Shown here in pieces: positions 47,702-58,817 of a stretch of DNA of 64,000 bases (within the stretch, counting starts at the first letter, position 1; every line of letters begins with the position of its first letter). Source of the stretch: Pandoraea nosoerga (GTDB taxonomy: Bacteria > Pseudomonadota > Gammaproteobacteria > Burkholderiales > Burkholderiaceae). A program made the translations under genes and the position numbers. The notes under the pieces were generated by a model. It was given only the letters and a program-made list of their open reading frames with translations, was not told the DNA's origin and made no database searches. The stretch spans positions 1 through 64,000 of the forward strand of contig NZ_CABPSC010000019.1 in assembly GCF_902459585.1 (NCBI RefSeq), written 5' to 3'.

Positions 47702-48931
47702 TCAGGAACGGTAATCGGCGTTGATGCTCACGTAGTCGTGCGACAGGTCGCACGTCCACAGCGTTGCCGCCGCGTCGCCGCGGCCGAGCACCACGCGTAC
47801 CGTGATTTCGCTCTGCTTCATCACGCGCTGGCCGTCCTCCTCCCGGTAATCCGGGTTGCGGCCACCAGCGCGTGCGACCAGCACGTCGTCCAGATACAGG
47901 TCGATCTTGCTCACGTCGAGATCGTTCACGCCGGCGTAGCCGATCGCGGCCAGAATACGACCCAGGTTCGGATCGGACGCGAAAAACGCCGTCTTCACCA
48001 GCGGCGAATGGCCGATCGCATAAGCAATCTGGCGGCACTCGGCCACGTCCCGGCCGCCCTCGACGGTCACGGTGATGAACTTGGTCGCGCCCTCGCCGTC
48101 GCGCACGATCAATTGCGCGAGTTCCTGCGAGATCGAGAGCAGCGCGTCGCGAAACGCCGCGAAAGCGGGCGTGTCGGTGCTGGCGATCTCGGGCAGATCG
48201 GTCTGGCCCGTGGCGGCCACGATGAACGAGTCGTTGGTCGACGTATCGCCGTCGATCGTGATCGCGTTGAACGAGCGGTCGGCGACGTACTTCACCAGCG
48301 CGTCGAGCACCGGTTGCGCGACGCGCGCGTTGGTGCCGACGAAGCCGAGCATGGTGGCCATGTTCGGCTTGATCATGCCCGCGCCCTTGCTGATGCCGGT
48401 GAGCACGATCTGCTTGCCATCGATCGTGATCTCGCGCGACGCCGCCTTCGGCAGCGTGTCAGTGGTCATGATCGCCTGCGCGGCTTCGTACCAGTGTGCC
48501 GGGGCCAGATTCGCAATGGCTTGCGGCAGGCCCGCCACGAGGCGATCGACCGGCAGCGGCTCGAGAATCACGCCCGTGGAGAACGGCAGCACCTGATTCG
48601 CGCGGACGGACAGCAGCCCGGCCAGCGCCTCGCAGGTCTGGCGCGTGGCGGCCATACCCGGCTCGCCGGTGCCCGCGTTCGCATTGCCCGTGTTGACGAC
48701 CAGCGCGCGAATGCCGGCGCGCGCGGCCAGATGCTCCTTGCACACCGTCACCGGCGCGGCGCAGAAGCGGTTCGTCGTAAACACGCCCGAGACCGTGCTG
48801 CCCGGCGCCAGTCGCATGACCAGCACGTCCTTGCGATTCGGTTTGCGGATATTGGCTTCGGCCCAGCCCAGTTCGACGCCAGGCACGGCGCGCAGTCGGG
48901 AGGCTTCGATCGAGGGGAAATTGACGGCCAT
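47702..48931 (-). CDS. argJ: Bifunctional glutamate N-acetyltransferase / ornithine acetyltransferase
   Basis: 409 residues. Transfers acetyl from N-acetylornithine to glutamate, recycling acetyl in arginine synthesis. The precursor self-cleaves before the nucleophile Thr193 in [10 protein letters not shown], giving alpha and beta chains; a [10 protein letters not shown] block precedes it. Start ATG 48931 ([18 protein letters not shown]) is the family N-terminus. It is transcribed after secA on the same strand with a 205-bp gap. Confidence 0.97.
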   Translation of the reverse strand: MAVNFPSIEASRLRAVPGVELGWAEANIRKPNRKDVLVMRLAPGSTVSGVFTTNRFCAAPVTVCKEHLAARAGIRALVVNTGNANAGTGEPGMAATRQTCEALAGLLSVRANQVLPFSTGVILEPLPVDRLVAGLPQAIANLAPAHWYEAAQAIMTTDTLPKAASREITIDGKQIVLTGISKGAGMIKPNMATMLGFVGTNARVAQPVLDALVKYVADRSFNAITIDGDTSTNDSFIVAATGQTDLPEIASTDTPAFAAFRDALLSISQELAQLIVRDGEGATKFITVTVEGGRDVAECRQIAYAIGHSPLVKTAFFASDPNLGRILAAIGYAGVNDLDVSKIDLYLDDVLVARAGGRNPDYREEDGQRVMKQSEITVRVVLGRGDAAATLWTCDLSHDYVSINADYRS

Positions 48932-49136
48932 GAGGTTCGCCCGCGAGAGAAAGAGTTTCAGCTCCCGCCCTGGCGATGTCGGCACGACAGTCCGCCCGGG
49001 CGGCGGTTGATCGGTGCTGCCGGCGCGATCCGCAGGTGGCGGGTGCGCTGCCGCAACCTGCCTCCCCCGGAAAAACCGGCGCTACAAACGACGCGGCGCC
49101 GATCAGGTGTCGGCGCCGCGTCGATCGGTTCACATC

Positions 49137-51932
49137 TTAAGACAGTTTGCCGTGGCAGTGCTTGAATTTCTTGCCACTGCCGCACGGGCACGGGTCGTTG
49201 CGGCCCACCTTCGGCAGCATCTCGCCACCGGCCGTGACTGCCGCGGCCGCCTGCGCGAGCGCCGCGACCACCGGGCGGCCGGCGTCCTCGTCGACTTCAC
49301 CCTCGCCGCCCACGGTCTCGAGCTCGTCATGCTTGAACTCGATGTTCACCAGGCCACCGGCGTTGTCGTCGAGCGACTCGGTCGCCTGCTCCAGCTCTTC
49401 CTGCGACTGGATGCGCACGTTCATGATCACGCGCGTGACTTCGAGCTTGATCGTCTCGAGCAACTGCGCGAACAGTTCGAACGCTTCGCGCTTGTACTCC
49501 TGCTTCGGATTCTTCTGCGCATAGCCGCGCAGGTGAATGCCCTGACGCAGGTGGTCGAGCGCCGCCAGGTGCTCGCGCCAGTTCGAATCCACGCTCTGCA
49601 GCATGACCGAGCGCTCGAAGCCCGAGAACGATTCGCGTCCCACGAGTTCGACCTTGGCGTTGTACGACGCTTCGGCCGCGTCGAGCACTTCCTTGAGGAT
49701 GTCCTCGTCGTCGATCTCTTCCGAGCCTTCGATGCGCGACTGCAGCGGCAGGTCGAGTTGCCATTGCTCGCGCAGCGTCGTCTCGAGGCCCGACAGATCC
49801 CACTGCTCTTCGACGGTGCCGGCCGGCACGTAGCCGCGCACAAGGTCCTCGAACACGCTGCGGCGCATGCCGGCAATGGTCTCGGACACGTCCTGCGCTT
49901 CGAGCAGTTCGTTGCGCTGTTGATAGATGACCTTGCGCTGGTCGTTGGCGACGTCGTCGTACTCGAGCAGTTGCTTGCGCACGTCGAAGTTGCGCGCTTC
50001 GACCTTGCGCTGGGCCGATTCGATCGAGCGCGTGACGATGCCCGCTTCGATAGCTTCGCCCTCGGGCATCTTCAGACGATCCATGATCGCGCGCACGCGG
50101 TCGCCCGCGAAAATGCGCAGCAGCGGATCTTCCAGCGACAGGTAGAAGCGCGACGAACCCGGGTCGCCCTGGCGGCCCGAGCGGCCGCGCAGCTGGTTGT
50201 CGATACGGCGCGATTCGTGGCGCTCGGTACCAATGATGTGCAGACCGCCGGCGGCCTTCACCTGCTCGTGCAGGCCTTGCCATTCGTCCTGCAGTTGCTT
50301 GATGCGCGCCTGCTTCTCGGCGTCCGACAGATTCGGATCGGCCTCGATGAAGGCCGCCTGCTTCTCGACGTTGCCGCCAAGCACGATGTCGGTCCCGCGG
50401 CCGGCCATGTTCGTGGCGATCGTGATCACGCCGGGACGGCCCGCCTGCGCCACGATCTCGGCTTCGCGCGCATGCTGCTTGGCGTTGAGCACCTGGTGGG
50501 GCAGCTTTTCGCGCGTGAGCAGTTGCGAGAGATATTCCGAGGTCTCGATCGAGGTCGTGCCCACCAGCACCGGCTGGCCGCGCTCGACGCAATCGCGGAT
50601 GTCCTTGATGACGGCGTCGTACTTTTCCTTGGCCGTCTTGTAGATCTGGTCCTGACGATCGATCCGCTTGGGCGGACGGTTCGTCGGGATCACCACCGTC
50701 TCGAGACGGTAGATTTCGTTGAATTCGAACGCTTCGGTGTCCGCCGTCCCGGTCATGCCGGAGAGCTTGGCGTACATGCGGAAGTAGTTCTGGAACGTGA
50801 TCGAGGCGAGCGTCTGGTTCTCGTGCTGGATCGTGACGTGCTCCTTCGCTTCCACGGCCTGATGCAGCCCCTCGGACCAGCGACGGCCGGCCATCAGGCG
50901 GCCGGTGAATTCGTCGACGATGACGATCTCGTCGTTCTGCACCACGTAGTGCTGGTCCTTGTGGAACAGCGTGTGTGCGCGCAACGCCGCGTACACGTGA
51001 TGCATGAGCGTGATGTTCTGCGGCGCGTAGAGGCTGTCGCCCTCGGCGATCATGCCCCACTCGGCGAGCAACTGCTCCGCCTTCTCGTGGCCACGCTCGG
51101 TCAGGAACACCTGGCGCGCCTTTTCGTCGAGCGTGTAATCGCCCGGCACTTCGACGCCGGTGCCGTCCGCCTTCTCTTCGCCGATCTGGCGCTCGAGCAG
51201 CGCCGGCAGACGATCCATCTTCACGTACAGCTCGGTGTGGTCTTCCGCCTGCCCCGAAATGATCAGCGGGGTGCGCGCCTCGTCGATCAGGATCGAGTCC
51301 ACTTCGTCGACGATGGCGTAGTTCAACGTCCGCTGCACGCGCTGCTCGGTCTCGTAGACCATGTTGTCGCGCAGATAGTCGAAGCCGAATTCGTTGTTCG
51401 TACCGTAGGTGATGTCGGCGGCGTAGGCGGCCTGCTTCTGATCGTGCGGCATCTGCGACAGGTTGATACCCACCGTCAGGCCGAGGAAGTTGTACAGACG
51501 CGCCATCCACTCGGCGTCGCGCTGTGCCAGGTAATCGTTGACGGTCACGACGTGAACGCCCTTGCCGGTGAGCGCGTTCAGATACGCGGGCAGCGTTGCG
51601 ACGAGCGTCTTGCCCTCCCCCGTGCGCATTTCGGCGATCTTGCCGTAGTGCAGCACCATGCCGCCGATCAGCTGCACGTCGAAGTGGCGCATCTTGAGCA
51701 CGCGCTTGCCGGCCTCGCGACACACCGCGAAGGCCTCGACGAGCAGCGAGTCGACGCTCGCCCCCTGGGCGATGCGTTGCTTGAATTCCTCGGTCTTGCC
51801 GCGCAGTTGTTCATCGCTCAGTTGCGCGATCTGGGGCTCGAGGGCGTTGATCGCCGCGACGGTTTTCTGGTACTGCTTGATGAGCCGCTGGTTGCGGCTG
51901 CCAAATACTTTTTTGAGAAGACCGGGAATCAT
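49137..51932 (-). CDS. secA: Preprotein translocase ATPase SecA
   Basis: 931 residues. Motor of SecYEG-dependent export. Motor motif I MRTGEGKT is at 102-109 and [15 protein letters not shown] is motif II. The [11 protein letters not shown]-type motif VI segment is visible as [14 protein letters not shown]. The C-terminal zinc-binding tail [14 protein letters not shown] binds SecB and is intact. ATG 51932 gives [12 protein letters not shown], the standard start; the frame is open far upstream but not used. Confidence 0.98.
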   Translation of the reverse strand: MIPGLLKKVFGSRNQRLIKQYQKTVAAINALEPQIAQLSDEQLRGKTEEFKQRIAQGASVDSLLVEAFAVCREAGKRVLKMRHFDVQLIGGMVLHYGKIAEMRTGEGKTLVATLPAYLNALTGKGVHVVTVNDYLAQRDAEWMARLYNFLGLTVGINLSQMPHDQKQAAYAADITYGTNNEFGFDYLRDNMVYETEQRVQRTLNYAIVDEVDSILIDEARTPLIISGQAEDHTELYVKMDRLPALLERQIGEEKADGTGVEVPGDYTLDEKARQVFLTERGHEKAEQLLAEWGMIAEGDSLYAPQNITLMHHVYAALRAHTLFHKDQHYVVQNDEIVIVDEFTGRLMAGRRWSEGLHQAVEAKEHVTIQHENQTLASITFQNYFRMYAKLSGMTGTADTEAFEFNEIYRLETVVIPTNRPPKRIDRQDQIYKTAKEKYDAVIKDIRDCVERGQPVLVGTTSIETSEYLSQLLTREKLPHQVLNAKQHAREAEIVAQAGRPGVITIATNMAGRGTDIVLGGNVEKQAAFIEADPNLSDAEKQARIKQLQDEWQGLHEQVKAAGGLHIIGTERHESRRIDNQLRGRSGRQGDPGSSRFYLSLEDPLLRIFAGDRVRAIMDRLKMPEGEAIEAGIVTRSIESAQRKVEARNFDVRKQLLEYDDVANDQRKVIYQQRNELLEAQDVSETIAGMRRSVFEDLVRGYVPAGTVEEQWDLSGLETTLREQWQLDLPLQSRIEGSEEIDDEDILKEVLDAAEASYNAKVELVGRESFSGFERSVMLQSVDSNWREHLAALDHLRQGIHLRGYAQKNPKQEYKREAFELFAQLLETIKLEVTRVIMNVRIQSQEELEQATESLDDNAGGLVNIEFKHDELETVGGEGEVDEDAGRPVVAALAQAAAAVTAGGEMLPKVGRNDPCPCGSGKKFKHCHGKLS

Positions 51933-52238
51933 CGGATCACTGGTTAGGGCGGCAAATGTCGTTCGCAGTCGCACGGCCTGCCCGCCCGGCGGCGAGCGAG
52001 CCCGGGACTCTTCCCCCGTGAATGCCGAACCGCCCGAGGCGTCTGTGCGCTGCGGGTCACCGGTGTTTGGCACTCGGGCCTCGCACCGGTTCGATACCTG
52101 TACTGAAAAATGGATTCTAGCATGCTGGCGTGGCACGTCCCGGCACCACGCTACGGCAACGGGCCGGTGTTTTCGGGGGATGTCGGGAGGCGACGCCCGA
52201 TGGTGGGGTAGAATATGCGGCGCCCTCTGTCTCATCAT
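51933..52238. other. Divergent promoter region secA / dciA
   Basis: 306 bp without a gene. A minus-strand TAGAAT (52114-52119) is a candidate -10 for secA and a plus-strand TAGAAT (52209-52214) one for dciA; neither has a clear -35. Confidence 0.4.
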
Positions 52239-52706
52239 ATGAAACGACCCAAAGCACCCCGCGTCGCCCGCCCGATGGCCGACCTCCTGTCCGCTTCCGA
52301 CGGGGCCGGTTCGCTGCTGGTGGCCGCCGAGCAACTCGGCCGGCTCGAGCGTGACGTGCATGCGCTCCTGCCCGAGCCCCTCGCCGCCAGCGTGCGGCTC
52401 GCCCCGCCGCGCGACGGCACGCTCGTCTTCCTCGTCTCGAACAACGCACTGGCCGCGCGCCTGCGCCAGCAAACGCCGTCATTGATCGAAGGGCTTGCAC
52501 AGCGCGGCTGGCTCATCCGCACGATCCGCATCCGCGTGAGCATTGCCGAGCCGCAGCCGCAGAAGCCGCCCAAGGAAGCCCGGTTGTCCCGGCAGGGACT
52601 CGTGAGCCTGCGAGAATTGCGCGACGCCCTTGAGCCTTCGCCACTGCGCGACGCCCTGGCCCGGCTCGTCGCACGGCACTCCTATGGCGGCACGCGCAAG
52701 TCCTGA
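52239..52706 (+). CDS. dciA: DUF721 / DciA-family protein (likely helicase loader)
   Basis: 155 residues from ATG 52239 (other in-frame ATGs lie at 52215 and 52275). The central [21 protein letters not shown] and [19 protein letters not shown] blocks are the DUF721 pattern. DUF721 defines DciA, the replicative helicase operator of bacteria that lack DnaC/DnaI, including most betaproteobacteria. The Lys/Pro-rich C-terminal tail is typical. It converges on lpxC with a strong terminator between them. Confidence 0.8.
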   Translation: MKRPKAPRVARPMADLLSASDGAGSLLVAAEQLGRLERDVHALLPEPLAASVRLAPPRDGTLVFLVSNNALAARLRQQTPSLIEGLAQRGWLIRTIRIRVSIAEPQPQKPPKEARLSRQGLVSLRELRDALEPSPLRDALARLVARHSYGGTRKS

Positions 52707-52862
52707 GCGCGCATGGTCCGAAGGGAAGCAAGAAAAAAAGCGCGAAATGTGAGAGCGCGGTAACCCCGCGATGCGGGCGGCGGGACTCACCAGTAGTTGC
52801 CGCCGGTCAACACTTCCCATTGCCGGACTTCCAACGCCAAAACCTGTCGGGCGTCAAATAAA

Positions 52863-52886
52863 AAAGCGCCGGAAATCCGGCGCTTT
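52863..52886. terminator. Terminator between dciA and lpxC
   Basis: An 11-bp stem AAAGCGCCGGA/TCCGGCGCTTT with a 2-nt loop; A run on the left and T-rich sequence on the right, suiting both convergent transcripts. Confidence 0.85.
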
Positions 52887-52930
52887 CGTTTTGTTACATT
52901 CGCCCCGCCGCTGGCGGCGCGATGCGCGAA

Positions 52931-53845
52931 TTACGCGAACTGCGTTTGCGGCTCGAACTGGAAGCCGCGCGGCGCTTCTTCGGCGTGCTCGAAAGTCACG
53001 ACTTCGTAGGCTTGCTGCGCGAGAAGCTCGCGCAGTAGCTGGTTGTTCAGCCCGTGGCCCGACTTGTAAGCCGTATAGGATGCCAGCAGCGGATGGCCGA
53101 TCACGTACAGGTCGCCGATCGCGTCGAGCATCTTGTGCTTCACGAACTCGTCGTCATAGCGCAGGCCATCGTTGTTCAGGATACGGTATTCGTCGAGCAC
53201 GATGGCGTTGTCCATGCTGCCGCCGCGTGCCAGCCCCAGTTCGCGCAGCATCTCGACTTCGTGCGCGAAACCGAACGTGCGCGCGCGGGCGATTTCCTTC
53301 GCATACGACGTGTCGGCGAAATCCACTTCCAGCGCCTGACCGGTCCGGTCGACGGCGGGATGGCGGAAATCGATGGTGAAGTTGAGCTTGAAGCCCTCGT
53401 ATGGTTCGAGACGGGCGAACTTGTCGCCATCGCGAATCTCCACGGGCTTCGTCACCCGAATGAATTTCTTGGCGGCGGCCTGCTCTTCGATGCCTGCCGA
53501 CTGGATCAGGAAGACGAACGTCGCCGCGCTGCCGTCCATGATCGGGATTTCTTCGGCCGTGACATCGACATACAGATTGTCGATGCCCAGACCCGCGCAT
53601 GCCGACATCAGGTGTTCCACCGTGGACACCCGCGCACCATCCTTTTGCAGCACCGATGCCAGACGCGTGTCGCCGATCGCCATCGCCGACGCCGGAATCT
53701 CCACGGGGGGATTCAGATCGGTACGGCAAAAGACGATGCCCGTGTCGGGCGGCGCCGGACGCAGCGTCAACTCGACTTTGCGACCGGAGTGCAAGCCGAT
53801 GCCGACTGTCTTGGCGATGGATTTGAGAGTGCGCTGCTTGAGCAT
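52931..53845 (-). CDS. lpxC: UDP-3-O-acyl-N-acetylglucosamine deacetylase
   Basis: 304 residues, full length. Committed, zinc-dependent step of lipid A synthesis. Zinc ligands are His78 (STVEHLMSA), His237 and Asp241 ([11 protein letters not shown]), and the general acid/base region has His264 (KSGHGLNN). A minus-strand TATAAT at 53889-53894 lies about 45 bp upstream. It closes the dcw cluster after ftsZ, as in most Gram-negative bacteria. The C-terminal tail may affect FtsH proteolysis. Confidence 0.97.
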   Translation of the reverse strand: MLKQRTLKSIAKTVGIGLHSGRKVELTLRPAPPDTGIVFCRTDLNPPVEIPASAMAIGDTRLASVLQKDGARVSTVEHLMSACAGLGIDNLYVDVTAEEIPIMDGSAATFVFLIQSAGIEEQAAAKKFIRVTKPVEIRDGDKFARLEPYEGFKLNFTIDFRHPAVDRTGQALEVDFADTSYAKEIARARTFGFAHEVEMLRELGLARGGSMDNAIVLDEYRILNNDGLRYDDEFVKHKMLDAIGDLYVIGHPLLASYTAYKSGHGLNNQLLRELLAQQAYEVVTFEHAEEAPRGFQFEPQTQFA

Positions 53846-54399
53846 GCTATTTGTTAAAAACTATCGGACGCTATGGATCATAGTTCCAATTATAACAGAT
53901 CGGCGCCTATGTCGCTGTGCCACAAACACAACGCTTCGTTACCAAACGTTTTGCCTTTCGCCCCATTGTTCTTACCTCGCCCATGCTGCCCACGCCGTGA
54001 AAGGAAACGACGCGACACCCTTGGCGATTCGGTGTCGGGCTCGCACCCGGCGTTCGTCGGGCTCGGGGCACCCCGGCCGCTGCGACGGAGGCATGCCGCA
54101 GCGGTCGGGGGAACAGGACCACAAGACCGGGTCAGGGGTGACGAACGCTTACCCGTAACGTTCGCCATCTGCGAGACGTCGACGCCTGTTGCGACTCTGG
54201 CTGTCGCAACCCGCCAGGCACCGGCGCGCTCACAACCTTGCCGTATCGTCGTTCGGATTCGTACCGCGGCGCGCACGCCCCACGCCCGGTGGCATGGTAG
54301 ACGGAGCGACGGCGAATCCTCACGACGACCCGCGTAGGTCTCGCGATTCCCAAGGTGCGGCGGCGCCAGGCACTGGCACCCGGCCCGCGCGCAACCCTG
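53846..54399. other. ftsZ-lpxC intergenic region with a long hairpin
   Basis: 554 bp without a supported gene. It contains the lpxC -10 box and a 14-bp stem (54071-54084 with 54097-54110, one G-T pair, 12-nt loop) without a T tract. The hairpin may end or stabilise the ftsZ mRNA. Confidence 0.5.
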
Positions 54400-55590
54400 T
54401 CAGTCGGCTTGCTTGCGCAGGAAGGCCGGGATGTCGTAGGTATCGACGCCCTTTTCCTGCAGCGCGGCGACGTGCGAGGCCGCAGTCTCGCGCGTGCTGC
54501 GCCATACGGCCGGCGTGTCGAGCGCGCCGTAGTCCGTACCGGCAGCCTGACCGACGTTCGGCACGTGACCGGTTGCGATCGGCATGTTGTCGGTACCGGT
54601 CTTGAGCAGCGTCATCGGCGCCGCGGCCTTCTTCGCCACCGCACGGCCCAGGCCGGTCGCCACGACCGTCACGCGCAGTGCGTCGCCCATCTTGTCGTCG
54701 TAGACGGTACCGAAAATCACGGTCGCATCTTCGGCGGCGTAGCTCTTGATGGTGTTCATCACTTCACGCGTCTCCGACAGACGCAGCGAACGCGACGCCG
54801 TGATGTTGACCAGCACGCCGCGCGCGCCCGACAGGTCCACGCCTTCGAGCAGGGGGCTTGCCACGGCCTGCTCGGCGGCCAGACGCGCACGGTCGACGCC
54901 GGCGACGGTCGCCGTGCCCATCATCGCCTTGCCCTGCTCGCCCATCACCGTCTTCACGTCTTCGAAGTCGACGTTCACGAGACCGTCGACGTTGATGATT
55001 TCGGCGATGCCGGCCACGGCGTTGTGCAGCACGTCGTCGGCGCACTGGAAGCACTTGTCCATCTCGGCGTCGTCGCCCATGACTTCGAACAGCTTGTCAT
55101 TGAGCACCACGATGAGCGAGTCGACGTTGTCTTCGAGCTCCTGCGCGCCCGTCTCGGCCACGCGCATGCGCTTGCCCCCTTCGAACTCGAACGGCTTGGA
55201 CACCACGCCGACGGTCAGAATGCCCATTTCCTTGGCGATCTGCGCGACGACCGGTGCGGCGCCCGTGCCCGTACCGCCGCCCATACCGGCCGTGATGAAC
55301 ACCATGTGCGCGCCGCGCAGGGCGTCGGCCACGCGCTCGCGCGCCTCTTCGGCGGCGGCGCGGCCCATTTCCGGCTTGGCGCCCGCACCCAGACCCGTCT
55401 TGCCGAGCTGGATGTTCACGCCGGCCTGCGAGCGGCCCAGCGCCTGAGCGTCGGTGTTCATGGCAATGAATTCCACGCCTTGCACACCACGGTTGATCAT
55501 GTGCTGGACGGCATTGCCGCCAGCGCCGCCAACACCCACCACCTTGATGATGGTGCCGTTGGTTTCCGTTTCCAACATTTCAAAGTTCAT
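54400..55590 (-). CDS. ftsZ: Cell division GTPase FtsZ
   Basis: 396 residues. Tubulin homologue forming the Z ring. The GTP-binding signature GGGTGTG is at 104-110; N-terminal VVGVGGAGGNAV and the T7-loop-type NVDGLVNVDFEDV are intact. The C-terminal peptide DIPAFLRKQAD binds FtsA and ZipA-type partners. It lies 106 bp after ftsA in the dcw order. Confidence 0.99.
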   Translation of the reverse strand: MNFEMLETETNGTIIKVVGVGGAGGNAVQHMINRGVQGVEFIAMNTDAQALGRSQAGVNIQLGKTGLGAGAKPEMGRAAAEEARERVADALRGAHMVFITAGMGGGTGTGAAPVVAQIAKEMGILTVGVVSKPFEFEGGKRMRVAETGAQELEDNVDSLIVVLNDKLFEVMGDDAEMDKCFQCADDVLHNAVAGIAEIINVDGLVNVDFEDVKTVMGEQGKAMMGTATVAGVDRARLAAEQAVASPLLEGVDLSGARGVLVNITASRSLRLSETREVMNTIKSYAAEDATVIFGTVYDDKMGDALRVTVVATGLGRAVAKKAAAPMTLLKTGTDNMPIATGHVPNVGQAAGTDYGALDTPAVWRSTRETAASHVAALQEKGVDTYDIPAFLRKQAD

Positions 55591-55696
55591 AGCGCCTCCA
55601 GTGAATTAAAAACAGATCCGGAATCGCGGGTCACATGTCGCTCGGGTAAGCCACGCGTGTCGTCAATGCCGAATCCGCACCCCTCAAAAAACAGCT

Positions 55697-56929
55697 TCAG
55701 AAATTGCTGAAGAACCAGTCACGCATGCGCGTCCAGACCTGGTTCGCCTGTCCCGACTGCACCGCGACCTTGCGGCCGCGCATGCGCTGGGACCGCCCTT
55801 CGAGCAGCAGCCCCATCGCCGTGGCGTAGCGCGGGCTGCGCACCACGTCAGCGAGACCGCCGGCATACTCGGGCACCCCGATACGCACCGGCTTGAGGAA
55901 GATGTCCTCGCCCAGTTCGACCATGCCCGGCATCATCGCGGCGCCGCCCGTGAGCACGATGCCCGAGGACAGCAGTTCTTCGTATCCCGACTCGCGCACG
56001 ACCTGCTGCACGAGCGAGAACAGTTCTTCCACGCGTGGCTCGATCACCGCAGCGAGCGCCTGACGCGAGAGCGTGCGCGGACCGCGCTCGCCCAACCCCG
56101 GCACTTCGATCATCTCGTCCGGATCGGCCAGCGACTGCTTGGCGATACCGTGCTGAATCTTGATGTCCTCGGCGTCCGGCGTCGGCGTGCGCACGGCCAT
56201 CGCGATGTCGCTGGTGATCTGGTCGCCGGCGATCGGAATGACGGCCGTGTGGCGGATCGCGCCCTCGCTGAAAATCGCGATGTCGGTCGTGCCGCCGCCG
56301 ATGTCGATGAGCACCACGCCCAGTTCCTTCTCGTCTTCCGTGAGCACCGAGATGCTCGAGGCGAGCGGCTGCAGAATCAGATCGTTGACTTCGAGGCCGC
56401 AGCGACGCACGCACTTCACGATGTTCTGGGCGGCCGACACGGCCCCGGTCACGATGTGGACCTTCACTTCGAGACGGATGCCGCTCATGCCGATCGGCTC
56501 GCGCACGTCCTCCTGGCCGTCGATGATGAATTCCTGCGTGAGGATGTGCAGCACCTGCTGATCGGTCGGAATGTTGATCGCCTTGGCCGTCTCGATGACG
56601 CGCGCCACGTCGGCCTGCGTCACCTCCTTGTCCTTGATCGCGACCATGCCGCTCGAGTTGAAGCTGCGGATGTGGCTGCCGGCAATGCCGGTAAACACGT
56701 TGGTGATCTTGCAGTCCGCCATCAGCTCGGCCTCTTCGAGCGCACGCTGAATGGACTGCACCGTGGCCTCGATGTTGACGACGACGCCCTTTTTCAGGCC
56801 TCGCGATTCGCTCTGGCCGAGGCCGATCACTTCATAGCGGCCTTCAGGGCGCAGCTCGGCCACCACCGCCACGACTTTCGACGTGCCGATATCGAGGGCG
56901 ACCAACAGATCCTTGTAATCTTTGCTCAT
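55697..56929 (-). CDS. ftsA: Cell division protein FtsA
   Basis: 410 residues. Actin-like membrane tether for FtsZ. Visible are the phosphate-1 loop VALDIGTSKVV, adenosine/phosphate-2 region GVVLIDIGGGTTDIAIF, and the C-terminal amphipathic helix WTRMRDWFFSNF used for membrane binding. ATG 56929 gives MSKDYKDLLVAL. It starts 22 bp after ftsQ. Confidence 0.98.
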   Translation of the reverse strand: MSKDYKDLLVALDIGTSKVVAVVAELRPEGRYEVIGLGQSESRGLKKGVVVNIEATVQSIQRALEEAELMADCKITNVFTGIAGSHIRSFNSSGMVAIKDKEVTQADVARVIETAKAINIPTDQQVLHILTQEFIIDGQEDVREPIGMSGIRLEVKVHIVTGAVSAAQNIVKCVRRCGLEVNDLILQPLASSISVLTEDEKELGVVLIDIGGGTTDIAIFSEGAIRHTAVIPIAGDQITSDIAMAVRTPTPDAEDIKIQHGIAKQSLADPDEMIEVPGLGERGPRTLSRQALAAVIEPRVEELFSLVQQVVRESGYEELLSSGIVLTGGAAMMPGMVELGEDIFLKPVRIGVPEYAGGLADVVRSPRYATAMGLLLEGRSQRMRGRKVAVQSGQANQVWTRMRDWFFSNF

Positions 56930-56951
56930 AGCGTGTGTAAGTCCTGAAGTC

Positions 56952-57785
56952 TCACTGGCTTCGCAGCGCCCGGGCGGCGGGTTTCGTCGCCGGCTTCTGC
57001 GAATCCCGCTTTTGCGGCGGTGTCGCGGCAAGTTTCTTGGCCTGCTCTTCGCTCAAGAACCGCATGCCCGCGGCCCGTACTGCAAAACCGTTCGGATAAC
57101 GCAGATCGGCGTACTCGATCTGGTTGCCCCAGCGTGCCGCCACCTGCGGATACGCCTGCACGAAGCGGCGGCTGCGCGTGGACAGGGTCTCGGGCGTACG
57201 CTCGCGTCCCAGCGCCAGTTGCAGCCCGCCGGCGAGTCGCACGCCCCAGGCGTACCGGTTCGACAGCGTCACCGCCTCGGGTTTCGTGTTCAGCGGCGCG
57301 AACCACTTCACGAAGTCGTAGTAGCGCGCCGTGACATCCTTTTCGCTGCCCGGCGGGCCCGCGAACTCCGGCAACTTGCCGTCGTCCTCCGCTTCGGCCA
57401 GGTTCGCCGCGAAAAGCTCGCCGTCCACACTCACCAGACGGCCGTCGTTCCACGTGGCGAGCGGCTTGTACTCCTCGATGGTCACCGCAAGCTGATTGGG
57501 CCAGACGCGCCGCACGCTCGCATGCCGCACCCACGGCACCGCCTCGAACGCCGCCCGCGTGGCGTCCAGATCGATCGTGAAGAAGTTGCCCTTGAGGCGC
57601 GAGACCGCATTGGCGCGCAAGGTCGGCCCGTTGATGTGGGCCACGTCTCCATCGATCTGAATCGCCTTGAGCGTGAAGATCGGCCGCTGGATCAGCCAGT
57701 GGCCGCCCGCCGCGAGCGCCGCCAGCACGACGAGTGCGACGAGCGCACTCGCGATGGCGTTGAGCAGGCGTACGTTGTGCCACAT
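56952..57785 (-). CDS. ftsQ: Cell division protein FtsQ
   Basis: 277 residues. Bitopic divisome protein: one N-terminal membrane helix (ASALVALVVLAALAAGGHWL), then a POTRA domain beginning FTLKAIQIDGDVAHIN and the beta domain with SVRRVWPNQLAVTIEEYKP. It joins FtsB and FtsL. The C-terminal ~25 residues are a basic Lys/Pro tail. It lies 47 bp after ddl. Confidence 0.95.
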   Translation of the reverse strand: MWHNVRLLNAIASALVALVVLAALAAGGHWLIQRPIFTLKAIQIDGDVAHINGPTLRANAVSRLKGNFFTIDLDATRAAFEAVPWVRHASVRRVWPNQLAVTIEEYKPLATWNDGRLVSVDGELFAANLAEAEDDGKLPEFAGPPGSEKDVTARYYDFVKWFAPLNTKPEAVTLSNRYAWGVRLAGGLQLALGRERTPETLSTRSRRFVQAYPQVAARWGNQIEYADLRYPNGFAVRAAGMRFLSEEQAKKLAATPPQKRDSQKPATKPAARALRSQ

Positions 57786-57832
57786 GGCGATTCGCTTTCC
57801 GTATCAGGGCGTTGTTCAACGCGTTCAAGGTT

Positions 57833-58816
57833 TTACTCGGGCTTCCACTGCGCGTTCGGATGCAGGTCGAGCGTCGCGGTGGCCAGAATTTCCAACACCA
57901 GGTCTTCGTATGACAGGCCCGCCGCGCGCGCCGAGATCGGCACCAGCGAGTGGCCGGTCATGCCCGGCGACGTATTGATCTCCAGCAGGAACGGCTTGTT
58001 GTCGCGCTTGCGCAGCATCACGTCGGCGCGCGCCCAGCCGCGGCAGCCCAGCACGAGGTACGCGCGCAACACGAGGCGCTGCACCTCTTCCTGCAACGAC
58101 ACCGACAGCGGCGGCGGGCACTCGTAGCGGGTGTCGTCCTTGAAATACTTGTTCTGGTAGTCGTAGTTCGCGTCGGGCGCCACGATGCGGATCACCGGCA
58201 GCGAGCGCGCCGCGGCCGCGCCCTTCGTGCCCACGCCGAGCACGGGCACGGTGAGCTCGTCGCCATCGATGAACTCCTCGGCGAGCACGTCGGGGTCGAG
58301 CGCGGCGGCCTTCTCGTAGGCGGCCTTCAACTGGGACGCGTCGGTGACCTTCGTCAGTCCGATGGTCGAGCCCTCGCGCGACGGCTTGACGATCAGCGGC
58401 AGACCGAGGTCGCGCGCGACGGCGTCGAAATCGCTGTCGGCCGACAGCATCGTGAAGCGCGGCGTGGGCAGCCCTTCGTTGATCCACACGCGCTTGGTCA
58501 TTTCCTTGTCCATCGCCAGCGCGGACGCCAGCACGCCGCTGCCGGTGTACGGAATGCCCAGATGCTCGAGCGCGCCCTGCAGCGTGCCGTCTTCACCATA
58601 ACGGCCGTGCAACGCGATGAACACGCGGTCGAACTTCTGCGCGGCGAGCGCCGCCAGGTCGTGCGTGCCGGTGTCAAAAGCGTGGGCGTCCACGCCGCGC
58701 GAGCGCAGTGCTTCGAGCACGCCGTTGCCCGAAATCAGCGAGATCTCACGCTCGGCCGAGCGCCCGCCCATCAGGACGCCAACCTTGCCGAAACGCTTCG
58801 GATCGAAAGCACTCAC
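57833..58816 (-). CDS. ddlB: D-alanine--D-alanine ligase
   Basis: 327 residues. ATP-grasp enzyme making the D-Ala-D-Ala used in peptidoglycan. Key pieces are [16 protein letters not shown] near the start, [12 protein letters not shown] and [19 protein letters not shown] start at 58816 is chosen: AAGGAG lies 7 bp upstream and the frame beyond it runs into murC. The gap from the murC stop is 1 nt. Confidence 0.97.
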   Translation of the reverse strand: MSAFDPKRFGKVGVLMGGRSAEREISLISGNGVLEALRSRGVDAHAFDTGTHDLAALAAQKFDRVFIALHGRYGEDGTLQGALEHLGIPYTGSGVLASALAMDKEMTKRVWINEGLPTPRFTMLSADSDFDAVARDLGLPLIVKPSREGSTIGLTKVTDASQLKAAYEKAAALDPDVLAEEFIDGDELTVPVLGVGTKGAAAARSLPVIRIVAPDANYDYQNKYFKDDTRYECPPPLSVSLQEEVQRLVLRAYLVLGCRGWARADVMLRKRDNKPFLLEINTSPGMTGHSLVPISARAAGLSYEDLVLEILATATLDLHPNAQWKPE

Positions 58817-58817
58817 G

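Noticed and set aside
49014-51947. 977-codon plus-strand open frame opposite secA
   Set aside because: Antisense shadow of SecA; composition and lack of motifs show it is not coding. Similar shadows opposite nrdA (11102-13246) and murC (58617-60572) were rejected too.
53890-54276. 128-codon minus-strand frame between ftsZ and lpxC
   Set aside because: Arg-rich, no start signal or domain; it covers the lpxC promoter and the 14-bp hairpin.
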